Source of the DNA: Acidianus infernus
Lineage (GTDB): Archaea > Thermoproteota > Thermoprotei_A > Sulfolobales > Sulfolobaceae
Assembly (NCBI RefSeq): GCF_009729545.1
Contig: NZ_WFIY01000004.1
Span: forward strand, 656,001 to 720,000
DNA length: 64,000 bases
Reading direction: 5' to 3'
Made by a program: the position numbers and the translations under genes. Numbering within the stretch: the stretch's first letter is position 1; every line of letters starts with the position of its first letter. This document shows, piece after piece, positions 28,598-37,552 of the stretch. The notes below the pieces were generated by a model. It had not been told where the DNA came from. It was given only the letters and a program-made list of their open reading frames with translations, and ran no database searches.

Positions 28598-29044
28598 TTA
28601 AAGAAGCGTATACAAGAGTATAGCAACTTCTGCTTCTGGTCCTAGATCCCCTGATAATTTAGGAATTTTTACATAATTACCTAAAGATTGTTCTATTTTT
28701 GTAAATCCACTCTCTATGCCAGAGAATATTATTAATATTTGATTCGAATCTTTTTTATTTCTTATATCTTCAATATTTATTTCGTCTCTGGCACTAGAAG
28801 ATACTAAATACACTGAACTGGGTTTTAATAATTCTATTGAATCTTTCAAATCAGGTAAAATTAAAAGGGATTTATTAAGTTTAAAGGCTAATTTTCCTAC
28901 TTCTGGAATTCCTACTTGTGCTGCAGTGCCACTAGCTTTAGTTACAACTAATTTCTCCACACCAAGATTAAAAACTATTTTTGCAAAATCTATTAATCTT
29001 TGTGAACTTGTAATATTATGCAAACCAACTATAATATTCTTCAC
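28598..29044 (-). CDS. SPOUT-fold protein of COG4080 (DUF2122), often annotated RecB-family nuclease
   Basis: 148 residues. IIVGLHNITSSQRLIDFAKI at the N-terminus and the C-terminal GDLGPEAEVAILLYTLL are hallmarks of this archaeal family. The nuclease label in databases is doubtful; the fold is of the knotted methyltransferase type. Substrate unknown. GTG start with GGTGA six bases upstream. Overlaps the m5C methyltransferase gene by 29 bases. Confidence 0.68.
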   Translation of the reverse strand: MKNIIVGLHNITSSQRLIDFAKIVFNLGVEKLVVTKASGTAAQVGIPEVGKLAFKLNKSLLILPDLKDSIELLKPSSVYLVSSSARDEINIEDIRNKKDSNQILIIFSGIESGFTKIEQSLGNYVKIPKLSGDLGPEAEVAILLYTLL

Positions 29045-29987
29045 GTATTTTCACCTTAATATATGATGCAATAGCAGTTGATAAGGCTACTGGAACTGCT
29101 TCGCCTATTTGATTATACTGTTCATCTTTACTTCCTATAAAGACATGCTCGTCAGGATAGCTCATTAATCTAGCTTGTTCTCTTACTGTTAAGAATCTAT
29201 CATGATAAGGATGAATAAATCTTGAATTTCCTAAAACTGTGGGTGCTAAGTCAAAAGGATCTAGCCTAATATAAAGCGGAATTTCTTTCTTACTTCCCCT
29301 ATACATTGTTAAATAGTCGCCAAAGCCTAATTTACTTATTTTTAGCATCTTTTTCTCAGAGATCTCATGAATCTCATTATTAGGAACGTCTGTTCTCCCA
29401 TCTAAATCTGATATCGCGTCATGAACTGTAACCTTTTTAGCTAATTTTGGTGGGTTTATTTGTATGTTAGAGATAAACACTCTTAACCTTCTGGAAGGAT
29501 TACCGTAATCTTCTGCCCTTAGAAAATTAAAATAAATATGCTCATATCCTATTTTTGAGAATTCAAGTATTAAAGCATCTTTTAATTCCTTGGTCTCAAC
29601 TATTGCAGGAACGTTTTCCATTACGAAAATCTTAGGTTTTAATTCCCCTACAAGTCTTATAAATTCTAGTGTTAAAGACCCCCTTTCATCCAAGTATAAT
29701 CTATCTACCGGATTTTTTAGTCTAGATGGATTGGCAGCGGTAAATCCTTCACATGGAGGACTTCCTATTAAAATATCTGGACTTGAACCTAAAATGTCTA
29801 TTATTTCTTCTCCAGTAACATTTCTTATATCTTCTTCTAGAACAAGTGTCGAAGGAAAATTTTCAGCATACGTCCTAGCCGCTGCATGATTTATATCTAT
29901 AGCCAGGGCTATATTAAATCCTTGGTTTTTAAACCCTAAAGAGAATCCTCCTGCTCCAGAAAATAAGTCAACTACTTTTAGCTCCAA
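29016..29987 (-). CDS. DNA (cytosine-5)-methyltransferase, no restriction partner
   Basis: 323 residues. The m5C motifs are in order: I DLFSGAGGFSLGF, IV GSPPCEGFTAANPS (catalytic PC), VI FVMENVPAI, VIII GNPSRRLRVFI, IX-X region LTVREQARLMSYPDEH and QIGEAVPVALS. The target-recognition region between VIII and IX is short (about 60 residues). No restriction endonuclease candidate lies nearby. It is sandwiched between tfe and a SPOUT gene with overlaps of 20 and 29 bases, so it is a stable operon member rather than a recent arrival. An RNA target is not excluded. Confidence 0.88.
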   Translation of the reverse strand: MELKVVDLFSGAGGFSLGFKNQGFNIALAIDINHAAARTYAENFPSTLVLEEDIRNVTGEEIIDILGSSPDILIGSPPCEGFTAANPSRLKNPVDRLYLDERGSLTLEFIRLVGELKPKIFVMENVPAIVETKELKDALILEFSKIGYEHIYFNFLRAEDYGNPSRRLRVFISNIQINPPKLAKKVTVHDAISDLDGRTDVPNNEIHEISEKKMLKISKLGFGDYLTMYRGSKKEIPLYIRLDPFDLAPTVLGNSRFIHPYHDRFLTVREQARLMSYPDEHVFIGSKDEQYNQIGEAVPVALSTAIASYIKVKIREEYYSWFA

Positions 29988-30504
29988 GTTTAGTCTCTTT
30001 ATCTATCTCTTCTTGCAACTCATTAATTTTTTTCTCTAATACTTGTCTTACTTTGCTGGAATCATAATATATTAATTGAGATCCACATTTTGGGCATTTA
30101 AACTCGTTCTCAAACGCTTCATCAAAGGTATATTTACTTTTATCTTCTGGACACATATAAAATTCATTATTAGATTCATACTCTAATCTTGCTTTTAATT
30201 TTTCTAAAATTTCCCTTTTTCTATTTAATAGTATTTCATTAATTTGCTCAGTATTAACTTTCCAATAGTATATATACCAACCTGTATCCTTATCTCTACT
30301 TTTACGATAACTAACAAGCCCTTGATCTGCTAATGCATAGAGCTTTTTTCTTATCTCATTAACTTTTATACCCAACTCATTAGCTATTTCGTCATCAGTC
30401 ATTTCAGTCTTTTTATTTAAAAGAAATTCCAATAGTTCTGTATACTCTTCTCCTAATAAGCTCTTAGCTAAATTTAGTATAAGCTCGTCTACATTACTAG
30501 TCAA
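29968..30504 (-). CDS. tfe: Transcription factor TFE alpha
   Basis: 178 residues. N-terminal winged helix (TDDEIANELGIKVNEIRKKL, residues 35-55) and C-terminal zinc ribbon (CPEDKSKYTFDEAFENEFKC, then PKCGS). Stabilises open promoter complexes with RNA polymerase. TTG start. Its C-terminus overlaps the start of the m5C methyltransferase gene by 20 bases. Confidence 0.93.
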   Translation of the reverse strand: MTSNVDELILNLAKSLLGEEYTELLEFLLNKKTEMTDDEIANELGIKVNEIRKKLYALADQGLVSYRKSRDKDTGWYIYYWKVNTEQINEILLNRKREILEKLKARLEYESNNEFYMCPEDKSKYTFDEAFENEFKCPKCGSQLIYYDSSKVRQVLEKKINELQEEIDKETKLGAKSS

Positions 30505-30554
30505 TTGCGCTCGCCTACCTATATATTATTCTTCTAGACGTTTTTATAGATTAC

Positions 30555-31649
30555 CTATGTAATTTCCTTTTTTTCCTGATTATAATACATTAATAAACTT
30601 TCTGCTATTTTTGTCTTTAAATTAGATAGATTGTACAAAGTTTTAGCAGAAAACGGAATTATACCAATAATAGGAGAATATATTTCGTTACTTATTTTAT
30701 ATATTAAATCTGAGCGTCTATCTATTTCTTCATAAGGTATCTTATCTGTTTTATTAGCAACTATTAGTATGGGTTTTCCAGAGATTCCTAATTCTCTTAA
30801 AGTTGAAAATGAAGACTTTAACATTTCAAGAATTAATGTATCTTCAAGGGATATATCTACTACTAGAAGTATAATATCTGCATACTTAATTTCTGATAGA
30901 GTAACGAAAAACGCCTCAATAATTTGAGGAGGAATTCCTCTAATAAAACCTACAGTATCGACAAGCATCAGCTTTTGCCCGTTTATAGAGATTTTAAATC
31001 TTTTAGGGGCAGTAGTTGTAAACATTGAGGAATCCACTTTCTGGTGGAGACCAGTTAGTATATTAAATATTGAAGTCTTTCCAGCGTTTGTATAACCAGT
31101 AATAGCTACAGTTGGTATACCATTACTTTCGTGTTGCTTTACTTGAGATTCTCTTAATTCCTTTATATGCATTAACTCCTTTGAGATTTTTGCAATTTTT
31201 CTATGATACAGTCTAAGTATTGACTCTACTCCATAAACTCCTGCTCCTAATAGACCTTGTTGCTCAGATATTTTATGCTTTTTGTAAACATCTTTAATTA
31301 TAGGTAATTCATATTTTAATTTAGCTAGCTCAATTTGTAACTGAGCTTCCTTTGATCCAGCATGCAAAGCAAAAATTTCCAATAGCAGTAAAAGCTTATC
31401 TAAAATTTTCATCTTTCCTCCTAATTCCTTATTTAAATTAATAAAATGTCTAGGCTTTAAGAGATCAAAGACTATTATAGCATCAATATTCTCGTTTTTT
31501 AACTTATTTAACTTATCTTCTTGAATGTAATATGACGGATTTGGCTTTTTTGGAAGTTTATATATACTAACAATTTCATATCCTGCAGTTTCAGACAATA
31601 TTTTAGCTTCGTCCAGATACTCCTCCGATGAGAACAGAATTGCTTTCAT
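30555..31649 (-). CDS. hflX: GTPase HflX
   Basis: 364 residues. N-terminal HflX domain (residues 1-110), coiled linker (LQIELAKLKYELPIIKDVYK), a glycine-rich GLLGAGVYGVE, then G domain with GYTNAGKTSIFNIL (G1), DTVGFIRGIPPQIIEAF (G3) and NKTDK (G4). Ribosome-associated GTPase; structural work on the Sulfolobus protein exists. ATG overlaps the MBF1 stop by 4 bases. Confidence 0.93.
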   Translation of the reverse strand: MKAILFSSEEYLDEAKILSETAGYEIVSIYKLPKKPNPSYYIQEDKLNKLKNENIDAIIVFDLLKPRHFINLNKELGGKMKILDKLLLLLEIFALHAGSKEAQLQIELAKLKYELPIIKDVYKKHKISEQQGLLGAGVYGVESILRLYHRKIAKISKELMHIKELRESQVKQHESNGIPTVAITGYTNAGKTSIFNILTGLHQKVDSSMFTTTAPKRFKISINGQKLMLVDTVGFIRGIPPQIIEAFFVTLSEIKYADIILLVVDISLEDTLILEMLKSSFSTLRELGISGKPILIVANKTDKIPYEEIDRRSDLIYKISNEIYSPIIGIIPFSAKTLYNLSNLKTKIAESLLMYYNQEKKEIT

Positions 31650-32146
31650 TTCTTTTCCCTTATATTTACTATATCTCCTAAAGTAAGTTCAAAGTTCTTC
31701 TCTACTCTCTGTGTTTCCTCGTTTGGCACTGTATATAGTAATTTCACTGATAAGATTTTTTCCAATTCCTTTGCTTGTTCTATTGTAGGCTTCAATTTGC
31801 CTTGTTCAAATCTCTTTATTATATTTTCAGAAACTCTCATTTTCTCCGCTAATTGTTTAGTAGTAAGGCCTAAACGCTCTCTTGCACTTTTAATTACTTT
31901 ATAGTAATCGTCCACTACTTCAACTTCTATTTCTGGTTTTTTGTTATTGATATTTTGACTCTGTTGTTTTATTATCTGTGTTTTTTTAGGTCTTTCTTCA
32001 TAAATTTTAGCAGATTTTTTAATCTTTGAGTAACATGCTTCACAAACGGTGATTACACTACCTTCATAGACCACCGTAAAACCTTTTCCACGTATTGGCA
32101 TGCCGCACATTTCACAGTATTTTTGTGGTTGTTTCTGAATGCTCAC
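31646..32146 (-). CDS. Multiprotein bridging factor 1 homologue (aMBF1)
   Basis: 166 residues. N-terminal zinc ribbon (CEMCGMPIRGKG, CEACYSK), a basic linker, and a C-terminal HTH of the Cro type (ARERLGLTTKQLAEKMRVSE). Archaeal MBF1 associates with ribosomes and may link translation and transcription. Starts divergently from pan with 61 bp between them. Confidence 0.92.
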   Translation of the reverse strand: MSIQKQPQKYCEMCGMPIRGKGFTVVYEGSVITVCEACYSKIKKSAKIYEERPKKTQIIKQQSQNINNKKPEIEVEVVDDYYKVIKSARERLGLTTKQLAEKMRVSENIIKRFEQGKLKPTIEQAKELEKILSVKLLYTVPNEETQRVEKNFELTLGDIVNIREKK

Positions 32147-32207
32147 AAGTAATAAATAGTGGCAAACATTTTTAGTCTATCTCATTAAGAAATGATATGG
32201 ATTAAGC

Positions 32208-33380
32208 TTGTCTGGAGAAATAGATGTTTCTAGAGATAATAATGAGGATTATGAGCAAATAATTAAGTTGCTTGAAGAAAAGATTAATGCGTTACAAGCT
32301 GAAACTGAAAGTCTAAGAAAGGAATTAAATTACTATAAATCTGAACTAGAGAAATTATTAAGCCCTCCTCTAATAGAGGCTGTAGTACTTGATATTTTAG
32401 ACGATGGAAAAGTGGTAGTTAGAAGTACATCTGGACCAAATTTGATAGTTACAGTAAGTAGCGATATAGATATTAAAAGCCTTAAAATTGGTCAATCAGT
32501 AGCGTTAAATCAAAGAGGCTCTGCAATAGTCAAAATACTACCTGAAAGAAATGATCCATTTGTAAAATCGATGGAGGTATTGGAGAAACCTAATGTTAGG
32601 TATGAGGATATAGGAGGTCTATCTCAACAAATTCAAGAACTTAGGGAAGTAATAGAACTACCTTTAAAGAATCCAGAAATATTTAAAGAATTAGGAATTC
32701 AACCTCCTAAAGGTGTTCTTCTATATGGACCTCCGGGTACAGGAAAAACTATGCTGGCTAAAGCTGTAGCAACAGAGAGCAATGCAACTTTTATTCATGT
32801 AGTTGCTTCAGAATTTGCTCAGAAGTTTGTAGGTGAAGGAGCAAGAGTTGTAAGAGAAGTCTTTGAGTTAGCTAGGAAAAAGGCCCCTTCAATAGTGTTT
32901 ATAGACGAAATAGATGCAATAGGTGCAAAAAGAATAGACCTAGGAACTAGTGGAGAAAGAGAAGTACAAAGAACTTTAATGCAATTGCTTGCAGAGCTAG
33001 ATGGATTTCAGCCCTTAGATAATGTAAAGATAATAGGAGCTACAAACAGGATAGATATTTTAGATCCGGCTTTATTAAGACCGGGTAGATTTGATAGAAT
33101 AATAGAAATTCCGTTACCAGATTTTAATGGTAGGAAAGAGATTTTCAGAATCTATATCTCAAAAATGAAAGTTAGTAAAGATGTTGATATTAACATATTA
33201 GCTAAGCTTACTGAAGGATTTAGCGGTGCTGATATTAAAAATGTGTGTACTGAAGCTGGATACTTAGCGATAAGAGAGAATAAAAGAATCATAGAAATGA
33301 ACCATTTTATAGAGGCCATAAATAAAGTAAAATCTAAAAGAAAGGAAGAATTTAAAGGAAGAGAAGAGAAATACACATGA
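32208..33380 (+). CDS. pan: Proteasome-activating nucleotidase PAN
   Basis: 390 residues. N-terminal coiled coil (residues 15-50), OB domain (to about 120), and AAA+ ATPase with GPPGTGKTMLAKAVA (Walker A), IVFIDEIDAIGAKR (Walker B) and second region of homology GATNRIDILDPALLRPGRFD. Unfolds substrates for the 20S proteasome. TTG start matches homologues (MSG...). The C-terminus ends K-Y-T: the tyrosine of the HbYX docking motif is in place, but the preceding residue is lysine instead of hydrophobic. First gene of a three-gene operon with a PUA protein and a PAC2 protein. Confidence 0.95.
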   Translation: MSGEIDVSRDNNEDYEQIIKLLEEKINALQAETESLRKELNYYKSELEKLLSPPLIEAVVLDILDDGKVVVRSTSGPNLIVTVSSDIDIKSLKIGQSVALNQRGSAIVKILPERNDPFVKSMEVLEKPNVRYEDIGGLSQQIQELREVIELPLKNPEIFKELGIQPPKGVLLYGPPGTGKTMLAKAVATESNATFIHVVASEFAQKFVGEGARVVREVFELARKKAPSIVFIDEIDAIGAKRIDLGTSGEREVQRTLMQLLAELDGFQPLDNVKIIGATNRIDILDPALLRPGRFDRIIEIPLPDFNGRKEIFRIYISKMKVSKDVDINILAKLTEGFSGADIKNVCTEAGYLAIRENKRIIEMNHFIEAINKVKSKRKEEFKGREEKYT

Positions 33381-33892
33381 GAGAATTTGTAACTTATCCA
33401 GAAAAGGTATCTGAGTTCGAATTTTTTTATTTAAAGAATATATTTGCGTACCAGTTCGGTTATGATATTGCTGATTGCGTATTTGATGACTCAAATTACT
33501 TTTTTATTCAAAGATCTATAAATACTAATAGAATAAGAAATATCCTAATAGATAATAATTTATTTTTAGTTTTAAGGGCTCAAGACAATTTATTCTCGCT
33601 GACTTTAAATTCTGCCAAAAAGATTAAAATTTGTTCCAAACCTCCTAGATTTAGAGTAATAATTCCATATGATATCGCAAAAGTTGTAAGATATTCTGGA
33701 AACGTTTTCGCAAAACATGTAATTGAAGTAGATAAGAGTCTAAGAGCTGGAGACCAAGTTATAGTAGTCGATAGCGACGATAATATAATAGCTGTAGGTA
33801 GATTAAAGTTATCAGCAGAGGAGATAATCGAATATAAAAGAGGAGTAGCTGTAATTGTAAAGGAGAGGAATAAAAATGAAGGTAATTCTTAA
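33377..33892 (+). CDS. PUA-domain protein
   Basis: 171 residues. The C-terminal half (RFRVIIPYDIAKVVRYSGNV to RGVAVIVKER) is a PUA RNA-binding domain with the typical LRAGDQVIVVDSDDNIIAVG core; the N-terminal half is divergent and possibly a degenerate partner domain. The start codon overlaps the pan stop (ATGA). Because the convergent archaeosine TGT at 34572 lacks a C-terminal PUA domain, this could supply it in trans; that is an inference. Confidence 0.65.
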   Translation: MREFVTYPEKVSEFEFFYLKNIFAYQFGYDIADCVFDDSNYFFIQRSINTNRIRNILIDNNLFLVLRAQDNLFSLTLNSAKKIKICSKPPRFRVIIPYDIAKVVRYSGNVFAKHVIEVDKSLRAGDQVIVVDSDDNIIAVGRLKLSAEEIIEYKRGVAVIVKERNKNEGNS

Positions 33893-34592
33893 GGGTATAA
33901 CTGAAGATGAATTAAAAGGATCCACATTTATAACTGGATTTAGAACAATAGGAGAAACTGGATATCTTGCATCAAGATACATAGTGCTAAAACGCAAATT
34001 ACAAAGAATAGGATTTATAACAACAAAGTATCTTAGGGATGTCACTTTCTTAGACGAATATGGCATAGCAACGCCTTTTGACTTGTTTTATGATAAAGAA
34101 TTGCATACTATAGTGCTACTAAATCATCTATTACCTTTCCAACGTGAATGGAACTCCTTTGCTAAGGATACCATAATGTGGCTTAAAAAACTCGAAGTAA
34201 AGAATATAATACTAATAGGCGGACTTGACAAGAGATATAAGGAAAGTTCAGAAGAGCTTAGATGGCTTAAAACTTCTAAAAGTACAATAAATTTACCTTA
34301 TCCAGAATTAGAGAAGCAATTAATAATGGTAGGACCTTTAGCATTATTTACTATCTATTCAGAAATTGAGGATCTTCCAGCAATAGTCCTCTTACCTTAT
34401 GCAGACAGAGAAAGAATAGATCCTGCCGCTGCTGCAATTGCTGTAGATGCCATAAATAAAATTCTAGGAACTAATATTGATGTTACCGAACTTTATGAAG
34501 ACGCCAAAAAATTAGAAGAAGAACTTCAAAAGCAATTAGAGAATATCCAAAAAGAAATAAGTAGAAGTGGATTAGATAGGCATTATATGTAA
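33876..34592 (+). CDS. PAC2-family proteasome assembly chaperone (PbaB-like)
   Basis: 238 residues. PAC2 fold segments: STFITGFRTIGETGYLASRY, ILIGGLDKR, and the helix AAAAIAVDAINKILGTNIDV. A C-terminal coiled coil (KKLEEELQKQLENIQKEI) leads to a terminal H-Y-M, which fits the HbYX tail that docks into proteasome alpha-ring pockets, as described for PbaA/PbaB. Overlaps the PUA gene by 17 bases; cotranscription with pan supports a proteasome role. Convergent overlap of 21 bp with tgtA. Confidence 0.8.
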   Translation: MKVILKGITEDELKGSTFITGFRTIGETGYLASRYIVLKRKLQRIGFITTKYLRDVTFLDEYGIATPFDLFYDKELHTIVLLNHLLPFQREWNSFAKDTIMWLKKLEVKNIILIGGLDKRYKESSEELRWLKTSKSTINLPYPELEKQLIMVGPLALFTIYSEIEDLPAIVLLPYADRERIDPAAAAIAVDAINKILGTNIDVTELYEDAKKLEEELQKQLENIQKEISRSGLDRHYM

Positions 34593-36050
34593 CTTTGAAT
34601 TTTCACATTCTATTAATTCGACTTTTTTGTATTTAGCTTTTAATATGCTATTAGCCTTATCTGAGGATATTCTAATTACACTCTCTGATAGTGACTTTGG
34701 AATTTCAAATTGAGACAATGGATAAGACTCAGAAACTAGAACTGGTATTAGACCGTAAAATGGATAAGCTATGTATATATCTGCCTCCATATATTTTTCA
34801 TTAACAATTTTTAAAATAAAAGGATCTAAAATGAATGGTTGTGCAAACTTATCTCCACAAATAACTATTGCCTTTTCATGCATTGGCTTTATTAAGTCAA
34901 GGTATCTATAATGTCTAATAATTTCTGGTCTTTTTATAGAATTCTCGTCATATAAAAATAATCCCTTTATCTCACCTTTTACTCTTGGGTCATATTTTTC
35001 CAAATATTCTGCATATTTAAGCAATCTCTTAAACGCAGAATATACTGAAGGGTGAGAAAATGCCTTTTCTTGTAAATATTCAAATAATCTTCCTTCTTTT
35101 ATAGCTATTTTTGTTTCTCTAATTTCTTCTAATATTTTATATAAATTATGAATTGCTAGTAGTCTAGTTCTTTCGTTTTCATCCATCTCTAAAAGCTCTT
35201 GAGGGGTATATCTTGAGCACACTGGACAACTACACGGGAAACTGTCTATCTCTTCAAGCTTTAATGTCCTAGATCTAGTTATATACCTATTATCCCTAGC
35301 ATATAATATATACGATGCAGAATCAAAGGAATCTACTCCTAATGCTACTGCAAAAGGTATTAAATGCGGTAAACCTCCACCAAATAAATGTAATGGTTTT
35401 CCTCTACTTATAGATGACCTAACTGTAAATATCATATCAATTAATGTATCATAATCATACTTTTCCATTAATACAGTAGGACTACCTAATGCTAGTAATT
35501 TATATTTCTCTCTTTTATTTGCTTCTACTGCAGAATATTGAAGCAGATCTAAAAATCTTCCTCCTTGAATTGGATGAGTCCATATTATATTTTCGGTATT
35601 TATTATACTTTCTACGTCTTTAGCTCTTCTTAATGTTTCGTCAACAGTCATTTTCGCTTCTTCTCTATCTTCCAATTTTCCAGTCGGTACATCAAGAATT
35701 ACTGCAATATCTGGCTTTATTTGATTCTGATATTCTACAATTTCTCTATTATTAGCTTCTATATTACCGTATTCTAAGATCTGATATGCTCCTGAATCGG
35801 TCATTATAATTGAATTGAAATCAAGTTCTTTATGTATATCTTGCTTAACTATATTATTTTTTTTAAGTATATATGCATTAGTTATTATACTATTAAATCC
35901 AACTGCCATAATATCTTTAATGGATATCTCTTTTTTTAGTACATTAACTACTGGGAAAAAAGCCGGAGTCTCTAAAATACCATGTGAAGTTTCTAATTTG
36001 CCTATTCTACCTGCTAAGTCTTCTTCTTTTACCTCAAAATCTCCAATCAT
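34572..36050 (-). CDS. tgtA: tRNA-guanine(15) transglycosylase (archaeosine synthesis), lacking PUA domain
   Basis: 492 residues. Inserts preQ0 at G15 of tRNAs. Catalytic domain features: MTDSGAYQILEYG (nucleophile-region Asp), the zinc site CSCPVC with a downstream histidine (RLLAIHN), and LHLFGGGLPHLIPFAVALG. The C-terminal C1-C2 region is present but the protein stops before the PUA domain found in longer euryarchaeal enzymes (about 580 residues). Start ATG overlaps the SmAP3 stop by 4 bases. Confidence 0.9.
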   Translation of the reverse strand: MIGDFEVKEEDLAGRIGKLETSHGILETPAFFPVVNVLKKEISIKDIMAVGFNSIITNAYILKKNNIVKQDIHKELDFNSIIMTDSGAYQILEYGNIEANNREIVEYQNQIKPDIAVILDVPTGKLEDREEAKMTVDETLRRAKDVESIINTENIIWTHPIQGGRFLDLLQYSAVEANKREKYKLLALGSPTVLMEKYDYDTLIDMIFTVRSSISRGKPLHLFGGGLPHLIPFAVALGVDSFDSASYILYARDNRYITRSRTLKLEEIDSFPCSCPVCSRYTPQELLEMDENERTRLLAIHNLYKILEEIRETKIAIKEGRLFEYLQEKAFSHPSVYSAFKRLLKYAEYLEKYDPRVKGEIKGLFLYDENSIKRPEIIRHYRYLDLIKPMHEKAIVICGDKFAQPFILDPFILKIVNEKYMEADIYIAYPFYGLIPVLVSESYPLSQFEIPKSLSESVIRISSDKANSILKAKYKKVELIECENSKLHIMPI

Positions 36051-36487
36051 CTTGAAGTCTCTCTCTTTTTCTTTTCTACGTACTCATTAAATAGGTCATA
36101 AATTCTTTGGGCAAGAGGTCCGCTACCTTCAACACCGTTTTCTGTTACTTTAATTTTCTCTAGGACAGTTATAACTCCTGCTTCTTCATAAACTTTAATA
36201 TCGCCAGGCCTTAAATTTAAGGACTTTTCTATTAGACTAGCGAACTCTTTTACATCAAAAATTGGAGCGTTCTTTATTAGAATCTCTGAAATAATACTAC
36301 CATTTATTATAGCTTTATAATAAACATTGTTTTCATTATCTTTAGCATTTGATATACTTACCATAAAAGGATCTATTTCAAAAGACGATAATTGACCAGT
36401 ATAAGTTTTTCCATTAGTTAATTTTATTATTACAGTTTTATCTATTAATGAATTTATATCATAAACTACTCTACGACTTATACTCAT
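36047..36487 (-). CDS. Two-domain Lsm protein (SmAP3-type)
   Basis: About 146 residues from ATG 36487 (MSISRRVVYDINSLID). N-terminal Sm fold with KTVIIKLTNGKTYTGQLSSF and a divergent Sm2, then an alpha/beta C-terminal domain (AQRIYDLFNEYVEKKKRE at the end) as in crenarchaeal SmAP3. An ATG at 36499 is an alternative start. Upstream of tgtA in the same operon; shares a promoter region with the divergent rpo8. Confidence 0.8.
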   Translation of the reverse strand: MSISRRVVYDINSLIDKTVIIKLTNGKTYTGQLSSFEIDPFMVSISNAKDNENNVYYKAIINGSIISEILIKNAPIFDVKEFASLIEKSLNLRPGDIKVYEEAGVITVLEKIKVTENGVEGSGPLAQRIYDLFNEYVEKKKRETSR

Positions 36488-36516
36488 AACGGTCAACATA
36501 AGATTAATATACAAGG

Positions 36517-36524
36517 ATTTAAAT
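36517..36524. promoter_or_regulatory. Palindromic TATA box between SmAP3 and rpo8
   Basis: ATTTAAAT is its own reverse complement and sits between two divergent genes, 30 bases before the SmAP3 ATG (36487) and 17 before the rpo8 TTG (36541). It could be read in both directions. Only one TATA-like element is visible in the 53-bp gap. Confidence 0.5.
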
Positions 36525-36540
36525 AATGAAGTGAAAAACC

Positions 36541-36930
36541 TTGCAACGCATAAATTATGAATTTAATGAAGAAGGGACAATAGCGTCTATTCAAAAGGGC
36601 GTACTTAGAGATTTATATGTAGTAAATATAAAATGTCAAGATATTAATATAAATTTAGATGTTACATCAGAGATCAATATTTTTAATAATAATGAAAAGG
36701 TTAATGTTATAATATCTAGGTCAAAGCCTAGTTTCACGCAGAATGATTTTTGTGGTCATGGATATATAGTTACAGAAAAAGAGAAAATTAATCAAAATAG
36801 GAAAACGTACGTCACAATAATATCCTTATTTGGATTACTAGTTAAAATAGAAAGCGACTCAAGTTTCCTTAATAAATACGGATTTAATATAATGGATCAT
36901 GTATATTTCTGTGTAATAAAATCAAAATAA
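36541..36930 (+). CDS. rpo8: DNA-directed RNA polymerase subunit Rpo8 (RpoG)
   Basis: 129 residues, OB fold. Found mainly in crenarchaea and related to eukaryotic Rpb8. Characteristic KPSFTQNDFCGHGYIVTEKE and ISLFGLLVKIESDS, ending NIMDHVYFCVIKSK, align with remembered Sulfolobus Rpo8. TTG start at 36541. Convergent with psmB, 2 bases apart. Confidence 0.92.
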   Translation: MQRINYEFNEEGTIASIQKGVLRDLYVVNIKCQDININLDVTSEINIFNNNEKVNVIISRSKPSFTQNDFCGHGYIVTEKEKINQNRKTYVTIISLFGLLVKIESDSSFLNKYGFNIMDHVYFCVIKSK

Positions 36931-36932
36931 AA

Positions 36933-37523
36933 TTAATAAGGAATATACTCTGTATATGTTTTTCCAGACTTATCCAATATCAAGATATCAATACCATCCC
37001 CAGAAGTTACGTCTCTTTCTATAGATGCTTTAATAGACTTTATTGCTATTTCCTTGCCTTTATCTAATGACATATTTTGATCGTATTCTGCCTCAAGAAC
37101 GCCTATGGCAACTCTAGCTCCAGAACCTACTGCTGCGTATACATCATCTAAAAGAGAACCTAATGGATCTAAGACATATAATTGGGGAATTCCATTATCG
37201 ACTCCTGCAAATAGAATTTCAGAAATAAATGGCATATATTTATATTGATATAATATAATAGATAGTAGTTTTGCCGCTGCTTTAGTAGATATAGGCTTTT
37301 CATTATATAATTCATAGTATTTTATTTCAGCATTCATTATTCTAGTTAAAGCTTGTAAATCTCCAAAAAGTCCTGCACCAGCTATTCCAAATCTGCCTAT
37401 TATATGAACCTTTTTAGCAGACTTACTTAGGACATAACCTCCATAACTTAACCTACGTTCAGCGGCTAAGATTATGCCATCATTTAACTTTATTCCCACT
37501 GCAGTTGAGGGTAACTCTTCCAT
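36933..37523 (-). CDS. psmB: Proteasome subunit beta, with atypical N-terminus
   Basis: 196 residues from ATG 37523 (MEELPSTAVGIKLNDG). Beta fold with LAAERRLSYGGYVLSKSAKK and AVGSGARVAIGVLE. Aligned to the usual GTTTVGI, the site reads PSTAVGI, so the nucleophile Thr1 position holds serine, Asp17 is glutamate, Lys33 is kept, and the propeptide is only 5-6 residues. Sulfolobales have two beta subunits; this is the type without a canonical catalytic threonine, and the second one must lie elsewhere. Follows hisS on the same strand. Confidence 0.9.
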   Translation of the reverse strand: MEELPSTAVGIKLNDGIILAAERRLSYGGYVLSKSAKKVHIIGRFGIAGAGLFGDLQALTRIMNAEIKYYELYNEKPISTKAAAKLLSIILYQYKYMPFISEILFAGVDNGIPQLYVLDPLGSLLDDVYAAVGSGARVAIGVLEAEYDQNMSLDKGKEIAIKSIKASIERDVTSGDGIDILILDKSGKTYTEYIPY

Positions 37524-37552
37524 AATTATCACTATAAGTCTTTGTACAAAGT

